Assembly: GCA_020747065.1 (NCBI GenBank)
Contig: JAGMVK010000003.1
Location: 186,001-250,000, forward strand
Source: Cadophora sp. MPI-SDFR-AT-0126
Lineage: Eukaryota > Ascomycota > Leotiomycetes > Helotiales > Ploettnerulaceae
Direction: 5' to 3'
DNA: 64,000 nt
The notes beneath the pieces were generated by a model that saw nothing but the letters and a program-made list of their open reading frames with translations, was not told the origin of the DNA and made no database searches. Each line of letters begins with the position of its first letter. The first letter of the stretch is position 1. This document shows, in pieces, positions 19,919 through 31,556 of this stretch. Both the position numbers and the translations under genes were made by a program.

Positions 19919-20698
19919 TCATTCCTTCTTATCGCTGGCGAGGATACTCTCCACCTTGGTTACTTTTTCTGAGAAGTGCTGTTTTTTGTCTGTCCTGTAA
20001 GATATATCAGCTTTGGATTCTACTTCCACTCCTCTGTCCGAAACAAGTGCGTCTTCCAAGTATGAGAAAAAGGAGATAAGACAGGAGGGGGAGACAGATG
20101 ATAAGGAAGTAAATACCTCGTGCCGGCTCGGATATCAGTCTGGACTCTTAGGACACCGTTCTGATGGACGAGGGTGTGGGCTTGGCCGATTAGACGCATG
20201 ACTTCGTCCCAGGATCCTTCTGTTTGGAGCGAAAGGGGTGGTTGGTTAGTGATTTGCGAGAGGGGAGGAGGGGGGAATGAGATGATGTGGTTGGAATTGG
20301 GAGGTGTATTGCAGAGATTTGGTAACTCAGATGTCTTCTCAACGTGAAAGCTGAAGAGGTTTCTAAACAGAGATCTGATGTTGATGTAACAATGCCTGAG
20401 ATCAACGTAAGACTTACCAACCGTCGTTCCAGCACTATGCATCGAGTAGCTCAGCCCACTGGCTTTCATAAGTCGTTGTACAGCGGCGACTTCATTCGAT
20501 ACCGAAGCCGTGGGTGTTCCGATCTTATCCATATCGTTAGCATTTCTTCTGTCTCTGTGTTGATTTTCCGAAAGTCTTCATTCGGGCTTGATGAGGTGAC
20601 GACAGTTGATGAAAGTCGGAACTCACAGGGATCAAGCAGAAATCTGCCACGGCTGCTGGTGGTGTTGGGAGGTTGGCGTAATCTATGGGTGTTGACAT
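19919..20698 (-). CDS. ECM15: UPF0045 / MTH1187-type thiamine-binding-like protein (118 aa)
   Basis: Exons: 20627-20698, 20418-20523, 20117-20219, 19919-19994, joining to 357 nt with matching phases. The protein carries the family landmarks: MSTPIDYANLPTTPAAVADFCL near the N-terminus with two positions read here as PTPP-type variation, then GTPTASVSNEVAAVQRLM, SGLSYSMHSAGTTVEG and SWDEVMRLIGQAHTLVHQNG, and RVQTDIRAGTR near the end. Members are small ferredoxin-like-fold proteins that form tetramers; bacterial and yeast ones have been linked to thiamine or HMP binding, and the yeast member is ECM15. Precise function in filamentous fungi is unknown. Intron donors are GTGAGT, GTAAGT and GTATTT. 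The short first exon is supported by homology of the split N-terminus. Confidence 0.85.
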
Positions 20699-21149
20699 TT
20701 TGATTTGAGAGGGGAGAACTGAAGTAGATGAGAGGGCGGTGCGTGATGGGTGCAGGGTGATGGGGTTTGGATGACGCGAAGAGAGGATTTGGGGATGGAG
20801 GGGCAGTCACGTGAAAGGAGGGGTAAATGAGATCATGGTGAGTATGGGAAGTTGTGAAAGATTGTGAATGAAAGTGGACTATCTTCGTGGTTCTGAGATC
20901 TGGAGCTTCAAAAGGGAGAATTGTGGCTCACACTTGTCCTATCATTTATTATATCTCGGTCGTCCTGCCTTTGTTTACTTCCCCTCGGTTGGACTTTACC
21001 CCGCCATTACCCCTCAGTGGCAACCCTGTTGCTCGACGTCTTCTATCTAACCAGAATTTTGCCAAAGGCATTATCGGATACCTTCTACAATACATCAGAG
21101 CAGGAGCTCTCTCCCCAACTTACCATTTGATCAAATCGCCTCTCACCAA
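20699..21149. other. divergent promoter region
   Basis: It lies between the divergently transcribed UPF0045 gene (minus) and GFA-family gene (plus), so about 450 bases must contain both promoters. No clear TATA box or palindromic operator is visible. Confidence 0.5.
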
Positions 21150-21815
21150 ATGTCTCCCCTCCCAGCCGAAGGCCTCACTCTCCACGGAGGCTGCGACTGC
21201 TCACACATCCTCTACACCATCACCATCCCACCACTCTCCTCCCGCCCCATCGCCTTCACCGACAAAGACACCGGAGAAGCCCACCACTTCCCTCAAAGCT
21301 TCCTAGACCACTGCAACCGATGCCGTCGCGTCAGTGGCTCCCTCATCCCAGCCTGGCTGACCGTTCCTCAAGACTGGGTGACATGGACACTGACATCTCT
21401 CTCTCCCTCAAACTCCGTCCAGCCTTGGACCTGCACGACGAGAGATCTCGTCACTCTGCATGACAGTGACAAAAGAGGTGAGAAGTCGGAGTATTCGGTT
21501 AGGAATTACATCTCCAGCCCGGGTATCAGACGGAGTTTCTGCGGGGATTGCGGGACGAATCTGGCGTTTGTGAATTTGGAGAGGAATCTGGGAGGGGATG
21601 GGGATGGGAGGGTGGCGACGGTGGATGTTGTGTTGGGGAGTTTGGAGAGGAGCAGTCTTGAGGTGGAGGGCGTGTGGCCGGGGAGGCATGAGTATTGGGA
21701 TAGTGGGGTGGAGTGGATTAGGAGGTTGGTTACGGAGGGGGATGGGGTGTTGAGGGCAGGGGGGGTTGAGAAGGTGCCTAGACATCCGGAGGGGGAGTGG
21801 GATGTTGTTGTTTGA
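21150..21815 (+). CDS. GFA / CENP-V family zinc protein
   Basis: This is an intronless frame of 221 codons from ATG 21150. The zinc-binding cysteines of the glutathione-dependent formaldehyde-activating (GFA) fold are present in order: GGCDCSHI near residues 14-20, HCNRCRRVSG near 52-61 and FCGDCGTNLAFV near 131-142, with TVPQDW between. The fold carries two zinc sites; fungal members are mostly uncharacterised and the S-hydroxymethylglutathione activity of the founder should not be assumed. The insertion between the second and third cysteine pairs is longer than in short bacterial members. It faces the UstYa-like gene convergently, with about 80 bases between the stop codons. Confidence 0.85.
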   Translation: MSPLPAEGLTLHGGCDCSHILYTITIPPLSSRPIAFTDKDTGEAHHFPQSFLDHCNRCRRVSGSLIPAWLTVPQDWVTWTLTSLSPSNSVQPWTCTTRDLVTLHDSDKRGEKSEYSVRNYISSPGIRRSFCGDCGTNLAFVNLERNLGGDGDGRVATVDVVLGSLERSSLEVEGVWPGRHEYWDSGVEWIRRLVTEGDGVLRAGGVEKVPRHPEGEWDVVV

Positions 21816-21897
21816 TTTTTGGATCATTTTGGTGCTGTAAGTGACGGGTCAGTATGAAAGTTTGGGAATGATAGCGCTGTAATCATATCTCGTTCAT

Positions 21898-22804
21898 CTA
21901 ATGATCTGGCTCATCCACCCCCTGCGCAACAGTATGCTCAACCGCCCACTTCCGTATACTCTCATAATTCCTACACACCCTCGGCGTCGTATAATCCGGC
22001 CAAGGATCCCCATCATTGAACGGAAAGCGAAACGCAAAAATATTGACGTCGCCCTGACACATCACAAATTGTCTTAAGGCATCAATACAATGGTCCATGT
22101 GGCCTGCCAGATCGTGCGCTGGTGCCGCCGTGTCGCCGCCGAGCGGTGCGTAGTATTCTTTGTAGTTGGATTGTCGTAGGAGATCGAGACAGTGGAGTTG
22201 GTGGAAGACTTCGATGGCGACGCGGAATCCGCGTTTTCCTGTTGCTGGATCGGTGATTTCTAGGGCGCCTTCGGGGTCGAGGTTCATTTTGAGCATTTCT
22301 TCGCGGGAGACCATCGTGTCGCCGACTGAAATGGTGATGCGTTAGCAGCGGCAATTTTGAGACGCGATATAAGTGAGAATAGACATACTGTCATTCGTGA
22401 TGTAATCCCACGCTGCATCGACATCTGGTCCCTTTCCTACAAAAGGTCCTTCGGGCACTGGAGGTAAATCGAATTGTTGGATCTCATACTTGATAGCGCT
22501 CCGGGCAGGTACTAAAGACGGATATTAGCATAATTCAACCAAGATCTCGTAATCGGCAGAACGAACAATATGTGGTCGGTACTGTTTCCGCCTGCCATGA
22601 CGGCCGTATGTAAAATGATAGAGCCAGCGAGCCTAAAGATATCGATAACAGTACTGCATGAGCTATCCAAATCCATCGAGAACCCAAATTCCGTGATCCA
22701 AATTCAAGCATCTTTTCCGAATTCCATCTGCTTTTGAAACCTCCATCCTCCCCAGTCAACGGCTCCGCCTCTTCAAGAGAATCATCGCGGTAATCGTTCG
22801 GCAT
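21898..22804 (-). CDS. UstYa-like (DUF3328) membrane protein (262 aa)
   Basis: Exons: 22567-22804, 22389-22511, 21898-22325 (789 nt, phases close; introns of 55 and 63 nt, donors GTTCGT and GTATGT). The N-terminal ~45 residues are cytosolic, followed by one membrane helix (WIWIAHAVLLSISLGSLALS). The lumenal domain has the AWDYIT segment near residue 115 and the two HxxHC motifs of the family, FHQLHCLDLLR and HMDHCIDALRQ. UstYa-type proteins take part in oxidative cyclisation of peptide natural products (ustiloxin, cyclochlorotine) and are common in secondary-metabolite clusters. No precursor peptide, P450, NRPS or other partner is seen within 20 kb, so this is an orphan copy. Confidence 0.88.
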
Positions 22805-23658
22805 TATTATTGTAAGGTAAATTTCAAGGTGGGGTGAAATGCACGCCAGGAGCCAAAAGAAGAGAAAGTAAATGAGAAAAGAGAATGCGAATTTGAAAAA
22901 TGAAGGTTGGGATAGAGACGTGAGGCTCTGGGACAATGCTCGTTTCATGATGGGATGCCTTGGCGTGTTAGTTGAAACGGTGGATGTGAGAGTTGCAAAC
23001 ACTTAAGCGAGGCCCAGGAAGAAGAAAGCGTGATGGGGAAGTAATCGAGAGCATCATCTTTCAAAATTCGACATGTATCGGCTTTCAAGACTATAGGACG
23101 TGCCAAGAAAAATGATGCAGTCTTAACATCAATGTCGTCGAAACGGTTATGTGGTATTTACTACACCCGTGGTGTGCTTACCTAAGCAGAATTACTTAGC
23201 GACTTCCAAGGAGAAGGTGAAGGCTGGATAATCTCAAAGGCTAACGTCTTCCAAAAGCCATCCAAACACATCTCCATCTAACGACAATGGAGTTGACACA
23301 ATCGACCGGTTTCTTCACGGCTATCTCAGCGGTCTTCATTCCAAGTGGAGAGATCTCCGATAGGCCAGCAGGATCCTAGTCGTCCCGCCTGAAGGCACTT
23401 GCATGGGGGCCCCATCAGCCCCCATTTGGGGGCCATAATCACCAGTGCGGCGCAAACTACGGCGCTTTGCTGCTGTCTGAAATATTGGGAGCTATGAAGC
23501 ATCCATATTAGCCCGGCGCCTTTCATTCATGATTGAATATGAGGGCGTGTTTTCCGGATCTCTTGATGATTTGAATCTCTCCCCATGCCTTTTCCCCATG
23601 ATTAGTACGGAGAGCGAAACTACTAGGAATATTGAAGGCCCTATCACGAAGCCCCAGG
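22805..23658. other. divergent intergenic region with GC-rich hairpin
   Basis: It should hold the UstYa-like promoter (right to left) and the promoter of the large CorA-like gene. A hairpin-forming sequence at 23406-23437 is the only structure seen. The start of the CorA-like gene could lie slightly upstream of the position chosen. Confidence 0.4.
23406..23437. repeat. GC-rich inverted repeats
   Basis: GGGGGCCCC is itself palindromic in its centre, and GCCCCCATTTGGGGGC forms a 6-bp stem with a 4-nt loop. Together they make alternative hairpins. The role is unknown. Confidence 0.6.
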
Positions 23659-26600
23659 ATGGACGATATCACGGGCAAGGCAATGACGACAGAGCAGCCT
23701 GTTACGCAGCCAGCGATGAAGACCGCGAGTTTGAAGTCCGACAAGGGAGAGCTTCACGACGAACCAGACGAAAGTGGAATTATCACCGGTTCAAACCTGA
23801 ATGGACACACCGATCCTCTCGTTGATTCTGGTCTTGGTTCCATAGACCAGGCATTGCCGCCGAAGTTAGATGATGTGACCAAAGGACTGGTGCGGCAACA
23901 GCAAAAACAACCACAAGATGAAAGCGATCCAGCTGGGAGCTTTCATTCTGGAAAAGTTCCTCAAACCGGCAATCCTCAACAACTTACAAATGATAGCACG
24001 GATCCAGAACTCGATCGCGGAGAAGTCACGTATGGACAGGCCCAGAATCAATTTGACTTGAGCAGCAATGTTGGAGGCTTACACTTCTAGGGCATCTCAA
24101 ACGTATCCTTTCATGGCAGACTTTCCAAATGGCGAGCTGATACCTCACTAGGCCCGTAGTTCTGAGCTGATCATCAATACAGGTGAATGGTGGACTCGTT
24201 TGGACGACGAGGATGGATGCTCAAGATCTCTGGATTTTGGGTCAAATGGTTTCACAGCATCTCTCAATATGGGCCATGAAATCCTACAAATAACGGCCCC
24301 AGATTCTCGATATGGTATTGTACATGCTCGGGGTTCTTACGCTGATAATCCGGATGCAATTCTTGCCAGAGCACAAAGGTTCACTGGCGGGAAGTCTACA
24401 TTCGGGTTGAAGTGGTTGGGGGGGAGCCCACATACGTATCGAAAGGGACGCATCGAATACCACGGTTTGCTCAATTTTCGGTGGCCGTATAAGAGACATG
24501 ACTTGCTCTGCCCAGGGACTTCGATCGGCACTGTGGCTTCATTATCATTCGTGAAGGACGAAATGGTATATCAGGTCCTCCGATTCGAGCCGGGAAAACC
24601 TCGTCCACCCCCACCACCTCCCGTGGTCCAAGGATCCGAAAGACTTGCCTCGCGGGCTCCTCCACCACCTCCACCCCCGTTTCTACCAAAACCCTGGCCT
24701 CCCACTATATCTGGATTACCACCAAATTCTTGGGACTACAACGTTGAGATAAAGATTGGAGGGATGGTGAGGCTTGACCCTGATCCCTACTCTGATGATT
24801 CAAACCACGCCGTTGAGTATAAAGGAAAAGTCATGTCTTATATTCAAGACAAAATCCAGGTTTACCAGGTCCCACACGAAGTTCTCCGACTGAATTTCGA
24901 GCTATTCATTAATGGCCAAAAGGAGGAATTGTCTCTGAAATCCCTACCGCCTAGAAGCGATAGCGGGGAAATTGACATGGTCGTCGACAAGGCTTTTAGA
25001 CTAGAACCTGGAAAACCGACTGTGATTGTCGGGCGAATTGCGTTGGGATCCGCTTTGCATTCCTCTTTCAACACTCCACTCCCAACCAATGACGAGCTTG
25101 CAGAGTTCCTGGGAGCCACAGCGACATCAGAAAATGCCACTGACAGAGTTTGGGGAAGTCGCATTGATCTGAATGCTGACATTGATGATGATGACTTTTG
25201 TACTAGTGCTGCATGCCTGTAAGTTTCCGGGGCAGATTTTTGCATGGTACAAAATCTCCTGCGTCCATATAAGTACTAACTGGTCCCTCTCGACATAGGG
25301 AGCAAATTATGGGTGTTACTTCAGTTCCCATGCGTCGTTACTGGAAGTTTTCTCCTCAAAGGCCTAGTTCAGCAGATTCGAGCCACACATCCGTTGGTCA
25401 TGAAGCCGAGATAACCCAGAAAGATGACAAAGTTGATAGGCCAAGTTCTGGGGAGAAAATTGCGGAAACTAGGCTTGAGAACATCAAGATGAGAGATGAA
25501 GACACGGAAGCACAGCCATCTGGTGATCTGGATTTAAAAAAGCCCTTCAAAGCACCAAACTGTACCATCAGCGACTCTCAGAACTTGTCTGCCAGTGGTG
25601 AAGCGACCACTGAGACCTCAGAGGCCCGGTTGATCACGGAGGCAGAATCTGATATTGCAGGCTCCAAAGGACTGATCTTGCCTCATCAAAGTAGTCCTCT
25701 TGACAACATACCTGTTGTGGATCAAAGGCGGGTGGACGAAGCACAATCTCCAAGACTAGATGCTGACCTTACCTCCTTGAATAACGTGAGTTCAAGAGCA
25801 TTGTCTGAAAGAGAGACGGGACACGGCATTGTGTCTTTAGATCTGTCCACATCCCCTCATCCAAGCCAGGCTTTAGCAATGGATGATCCCAACATGGGTA
25901 TTGCTCTGGTTTCCGGAATCTTATGCAATCAATGGGTAGATGTTCAGGGGTCGTTGTATGTTGGTATCCCAAAATATTCTCTGAAATTGCTGATTGTCTT
26001 TAGCTGGCAAATTCGCTATCTAGTAAAAGCACACAACTTCCTAGTTAGGCGGGAATCTCATTCTGAAAGCTCACTGGAGACGAAGAGAAGCATTTCTACG
26101 CTTGAGGAATCGACCAGCTTCGAGAAAGTGCGGACATCGTATCTCAACCGCATAAAATTCCACATCCATCACTCTCTTGTGTGGATTGCAAGGGCCAGAT
26201 TACCCAGCGGCTACCGTGTTAAACCATCAGTGGTGCCATACAGTGAGAACGTAATGACACTTGATACTGAAGCCGGCGATGATGATAGGGCTCTCTATCC
26301 TCCCATTGTAATCTGGTATGTGATCAAGAATTGTCCTGACGCTCTTCCGCCAGTCTTCATAACCACCCTCGCCGATTGTATACAGCAGCTGGTGAGCCAG
26401 GAATACGGAGACGTTGACATTACAAGCAACGACCACGAACCAAATTCGGCGATCCTTCTGTGGTATCGATATTATTGCTTGGCTCAGATCTCGCAGCATT
26501 TACGCAATCTGGCAGCGACCCGGGAAGCTTCATCAGAAACCCTTTTGGACAGTAATCCCAAACTTCCTTCGGCGGCAGAGATCACAGGATATACAAGTAA

Positions 26601-29600
26601 GGCACATGCTTGGCAGAGAAAGGCCGAGAAAGCAATGGCGTCCTCCAGACGAGCAGCTTTAGACTCGTACTCCAATCAAGACGAGTCTGCAGACAGACTA
26701 TCCTTCCTGGGCATCGAACTCGGCTTGGCGAACGAGCAGGAATCGAAGCGGTCATCTTCTTGTTTAGCACAGGCTCGCCGCAGGATTTTGGATCGCAAGC
26801 CGACCCTTTCGCTCAACCCCGGAGCTCCACTTTTCGGACAGGATGGTTCTGTGAGGGTCTCTACATCGGCGCCTTGTAAGTCCTTCGAGTTTTTAGCTAT
26901 TTCCTTCATCCCAAACACCAGCAAGCTCCCGGCGTAATCCTGGGCATTCTCCTGGACAAGAAGGACCAGAATTTTACTGACAATCTTCGATGTTGGAAGG
27001 GGAGCTGACATGCGTCAATCATCACATACGTCTTCAGTTATGGAGCGATCCAGATCTGGAGGATGGTCTCTATACAGCACGAAAAAACAGTTTACGATAC
27101 CTGTCCACGAACTTTCTCTTCATTGGTTCCTGGGATACCAGTAAGTCCAGTGTAGCGGCCAGTTTCTGGGACTTGGATGCTTCTTGCATGATATGCGCAA
27201 CCTTTTTGGATATGCGTATAAGGGAGGAATCCTTGCATATACTGTTGGACCCCGCTGCTCCCGAATCTCCTTCCACGAACCAGCCACATACATCCCGAAG
27301 GCGGCCATCAATTGCCCTCGCCACGGAGGTACCAAATGAAGAACTTGCTGCTGATCCGGGCAAACTCAATGTTGAATTGCACGGAAAACGCGATTTCTGG
27401 GACGAAAGTGTTGTTGAATTGCTTCGCAAACAGCTCGAGAAACAGGATGCTCTTATCCAAGCGCTCGCAAAACAAAGCGACAATGCATTTGCATTCGACT
27501 GGACCCGCTGCGAGCCTCCAGTTCCGTTTCACCCCGCTACATGGTTGCAATCGCTTGATGACACTCCTGAGCTATTCCGTTCCACCGAGACTCGAAGGGT
27601 TCATTTACGAAGCGAGTTAGAAAGATATCTCAACGTACCGAGAGGTATCGAGCTCAACCAGCGGAGAGGTAGCATCGTAGAACCCGCCCCTGATTGGACG
27701 GCTGGCAACATCTCCGATAAGTTTGAGGGTGATGAGCTTATGTATATAAGTATCTATGATATTGGACTCAAGGATGGTGCCTATCGTAAGCATCAAGTCA
27801 TAGGTCGACTCGAACCTCTGAGGAATATTCTAATCGATGGACGAACGAACTTCGATTTCGAATTCGCCCACTTCTTCGCCATCGGACAATTAGAAACCAG
27901 ATTGGGTATGTGGGCCTCGTATCTTGATAATCACCTTGGCGGAGCGCCAGAATTCCGATCGCTGCCAGACTCCATCCAGCGAAAATATAATGAGCTTGCC
28001 CCATGGATAAAGGCATTGGTCGAGACTGAAGAGAGTCGTCAAGCTACGAAAGCCCAGCTTCGAAAGAAGCTCTTAGCCAGACTGAGCGATAGCGTAGTGT
28101 CCCATATCCTCGCTGGAAATTATCTCGCTGACTTGGTGCAGCTTGTAGACTGCGATACCCATAATCGTATTTTGTAAGTATACTCCGTAGATATCTGAAG
28201 CGGATAATCACCGACCAGCTAACTCTGTCAGTTTCATCCAGCGCTGTTCGCCTTCTATCGTAAAGGCATTCATTTACCTGTGGCACCCGCAATCTATCGA
28301 TACCTTTGATGACCATCTTCGGAATACTTCCACCTTCTCAGATACGAAATCGGATATTTGGACTACGAGCATCACAGTATCGTACGTAAGTGACATTCGG
28401 GAAGCAAACAATCCCTTGTTCCCTTAACACTACAAATACCCTCATGACTCTCACACACTCTCTAAGCTTCTATACTAACTTCAAGATCTTTTAGTGGGGA
28501 TTCAAGGTCAGAGATGGTGTTAATGATGAACTGTTCAAGGAGCCTCGTGACACTGCACCATTCCCTCCAAAGATGGTCTCACGTTGGCATAGATTCAAGC
28601 TCAAGAAAGGAAACAAAAAACAAAAAGCAGGGTTTCCAAATGAGAGTCCTGCAAGATACATCATGGAGGGCTCGTCTTCACTGGTAATTTCTGGAGATAA
28701 GTCGGGACGCTGGTGGACTTGTTCGGCGATTTCCTCAGTCTTACCAGAAGCAGTGATGCGGCAGGCAATGGATGATTCAACGACTACTTTGACGGAGTTC
28801 ATTCATCAGCCATCAAGTGGAAGATGTCTCGTGTTTCTCTCTTTCCTCGGAGCGTTGTGTGAACAGCTTTCCTTGGAGTATGAGAAAATCTTGGACGAGC
28901 TCACTCGAGCTATAAATCTTGGGGTACGTTCCCTGATACCGCGCAAGCATGCCTCTAACCTTCGGATAGAGAGAAGTGTTGAAAAGAGGGCTTGATTGGA
29001 CGCACGCAGAAGACGCCATTCAACGATTGAAATCCATGTTGTGGGCATTGGAAGCTCTCCGGATCTTCGACGATCGACTCGGAGAGTCCTTAGACATGGT
29101 CAGAGAAGCTAGAGATAAGATGCGCACTTATCTAAGTCAGGTAAGTAGCTCGGAATTTCTCCTATACTGCCGCGATTTTGACGTACTGCAGGGCCCAGGA
29201 CGACGGCATGATCAACTTGAACGGCAATGTCAAATATTGCTCGAAGAATTCGATAAAAAGCATGGCCGACTGATCTCGGTTCACGTCAAGATTGAGCAGA
29301 AGATCAATCAGATCTCGAGATATCGTGAAGGGGTCAATAGCCATCTGCTGACTCTGCGCTAATGCTAACAATTTGTAGATCTCCGCTGTCTCCAACCTCG
29401 AAGATACTCACACAGCACTGAAGCAAAACGACACCATCCGCATTCTCACCTACATCACGATCGCTTACCTACCGTTGTCTTTCATCGCTGTAAGTCCTAC
29501 CAATTTACTCGCAACATCACTAACATATATCCCGCAGACCGTATTCTCCATGAGCATCGTCACCGACAGCCACTGGGGCCCCAACCTCTTCGGCGGCCTC

Positions 29601-29909
29601 ATCGTAATCTTCTTCATCTCGACACTCGTCCTAGCCAAGAGCCTCGGCCTCATCATCCGAAGCTGGGATGGTCTTGTGAAGATTGTACGCACGAAACTCG
29701 GCTTGCATGATCCGCTGGATCTGGATGATATCATGGAACAGCCTGAAGAGGAGATGGACGAGAAGGCAGACACTGAGTCTGAGTCTGAAAGGGAGGGAGG
29801 GTCGTCGACGTCGGTGCAGCGGAAGAAGGGACCGATAGCTTTTGTGAGGAATTTGAGGATGAGGAAAAGGGGTGAGAAGGAGGTTTCGGCGGATAGTAAT
29901 CTACCATGA
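23659..29909 (+). CDS. very large protein with C-terminal CorA-like membrane module (about 1836 aa)
   Basis: Exons: 23659-24029, 24160-25218 (5' part tentative), 25299-25955, 26004-26875, 27000-28173, 28232-28385, 28495-28923, 28970-29140, 29192-29332, 29379-29489, 29538-29909. All phases close (5511 nt). Most donors are GTAAGT or GTATGT; GTCAAT at 29333 is weak. Order: Ser/Glu-rich N-terminus; globular part with GEWWTRLDDEDG and GKSTFGLKWLGG; a poly-Pro stretch (~24610-24700); a long disordered acidic region; helical part with WQIRYLVKAHNFLVRR; a middle domain; then the coiled region and two helices ILTYITIAYLPLSFIATVFS and LFGGLIVIFFISTLVLA. The last part matches CorA/ZntB-like fungal transporters, but the GMN motif after the first helix is replaced by FSM. 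Ion transport is therefore uncertain. The N-terminal half is not a family I can name. Confidence 0.68.
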
Positions 29910-31556
29910 AGGAATGAAGTGATCGAGGATGCTTTGATGGGGCGAGTATGAGGTTTTGAAAATGGGTCGTGGGTCGAGTATCGAGATTGACTTCATGAAA
30001 ATAAACAATAACTACAACGCTTGCAACAACGTCAACGCAAAACAAGACAGTAGCAAATTTAATTCTTCTCTCAATTGTGCAGGCAAGCGACATAAACCTC
30101 ACTCTTATGGATAACCCAAATCGGGAAACAGCGTACAAGCAGGGAACAGCATCTCATGAAATACGCATTTTGATAAGATAAAGAATGTATGATACATTGA
30201 GAATCAGTAGCAGCCATATCCTACAGTCCCAACTGCCATCTAGAGCTTGAAGTCCTAAGCGCGGACCGACAAGCTGTACGATCAAAACGGAAGGGTTGTA
30301 AAGTATCAATCAAGGACGAAGGAAATATTGCACAGGGAACATAATACTGACAGAAAGCAATCGATGAGAAGTGCCCGTGGACATCTGTCGCTACCACCGT
30401 GAAGAGACTGCGGTAGCTTGGGGGTTGAGATACAGCGGGAGGACATGGATATGGATCTATCTGTGAGTATTGAGATGGATTTTAGTGGAATAGATAGAGG
30501 AACTGGTAGTTGAACACCACTTTTTTTTTTCTTTCTCCTAAAGTCGGCTTGTAAGCTCGCCGCTTCTACTTAGGGATTAATCACCCTCCACTCGCCCCCT
30601 CCTCTCTAAAATCACCTGAGTAACCTGAGCAGTACGCACCCCACTAAAGAGGCTAGGACTTGGCGGTCGTACAGGGCGAGGACGTCGATGTGCTGGTGCT
30701 TGACGAGCCAGTAATCCGAGCAGAGGATTCCGCAATAGATGCAAGGAAGACTGCGTACCCGCCCATGAATGCGAGGAAGGTCTACGCAGAAAACAAGATT
30801 TTCCATGGGACGATGACCCAGCCGCCTACGATGGCGTAGGGCGCGCATGATGCATGCCATTTGTGTCAAGTCTTATTAATTATCACTAAGAGCCCAACAA
30901 GTTGCTGCTGGTAAGTTGGTTGCTGTATTTTTGGAACTGGGGGAAAATTCTCGTATACCTCCATACCGCGGTCCGCTTCTGGCGAGGTCGATCATGTCAT
31001 TGCCCGGATGGTCTTGAGGCTGGGGCACCGACACAAAATCTTCGCCATACCAGAGGCGAGCAAATGTATTTGGAGGGGCTTGAAAGTAAGTAGGTCACGG
31101 CCACATCGCGTAAACACTGTATTGCCCAATTTGCGTTGGGGGGGACCGCATTGGCTAGGTTATGGGTCTCCATGCTATGGCGGAGGTTACCGTTAAAACC
31201 ATGACCTGGTTCAAGTATTGAGTAACGATATCATGGTAACTGATGGTTGAGCAAATTGAGGGTCCTAAGGTCGAGCGATGTGCAGGTTAGCAATGCAGGT
31301 GAGCTTTCGGATATGGACAGAAGTTCCCTCTAACAACATCCCGGAGGCTCCAGTATCAAAGTCGCTATCCGGGCTGCTTCTAGCCACTGGAGATGATTTT
31401 GTTGAGACATGCTCGGATTGAGAGACTGACTGACTTGAGAGTGTATCCACGACAACCTATCTTGGGTGGTATCTACTTGAAAGCGCTCCCTTCGTCACTT
31501 GTCCACATCCGTCGTGAAAGTCACAAAGTTGCCTTTGATGACATGTATCAATCACA
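29910..31556. other. intergenic, no gene supported
   Basis: It lies between the stops of the CorA-like gene (plus) and the NACHT gene (minus). The minus-strand frame at 30612-30869 has no recognised domain. Nothing else is seen. Confidence 0.4.

Noticed and set aside
21150..22804. RiPP (ustiloxin-type) biosynthetic cluster
   Set aside because: Only a UstYa-like gene is present; I found no repeated Kex2-site precursor, P450 or other partner nearby.
30612..30869. 85-codon minus-strand frame
   Set aside because: Arg/Leu/Cys-rich text with no motif or neighbour support.
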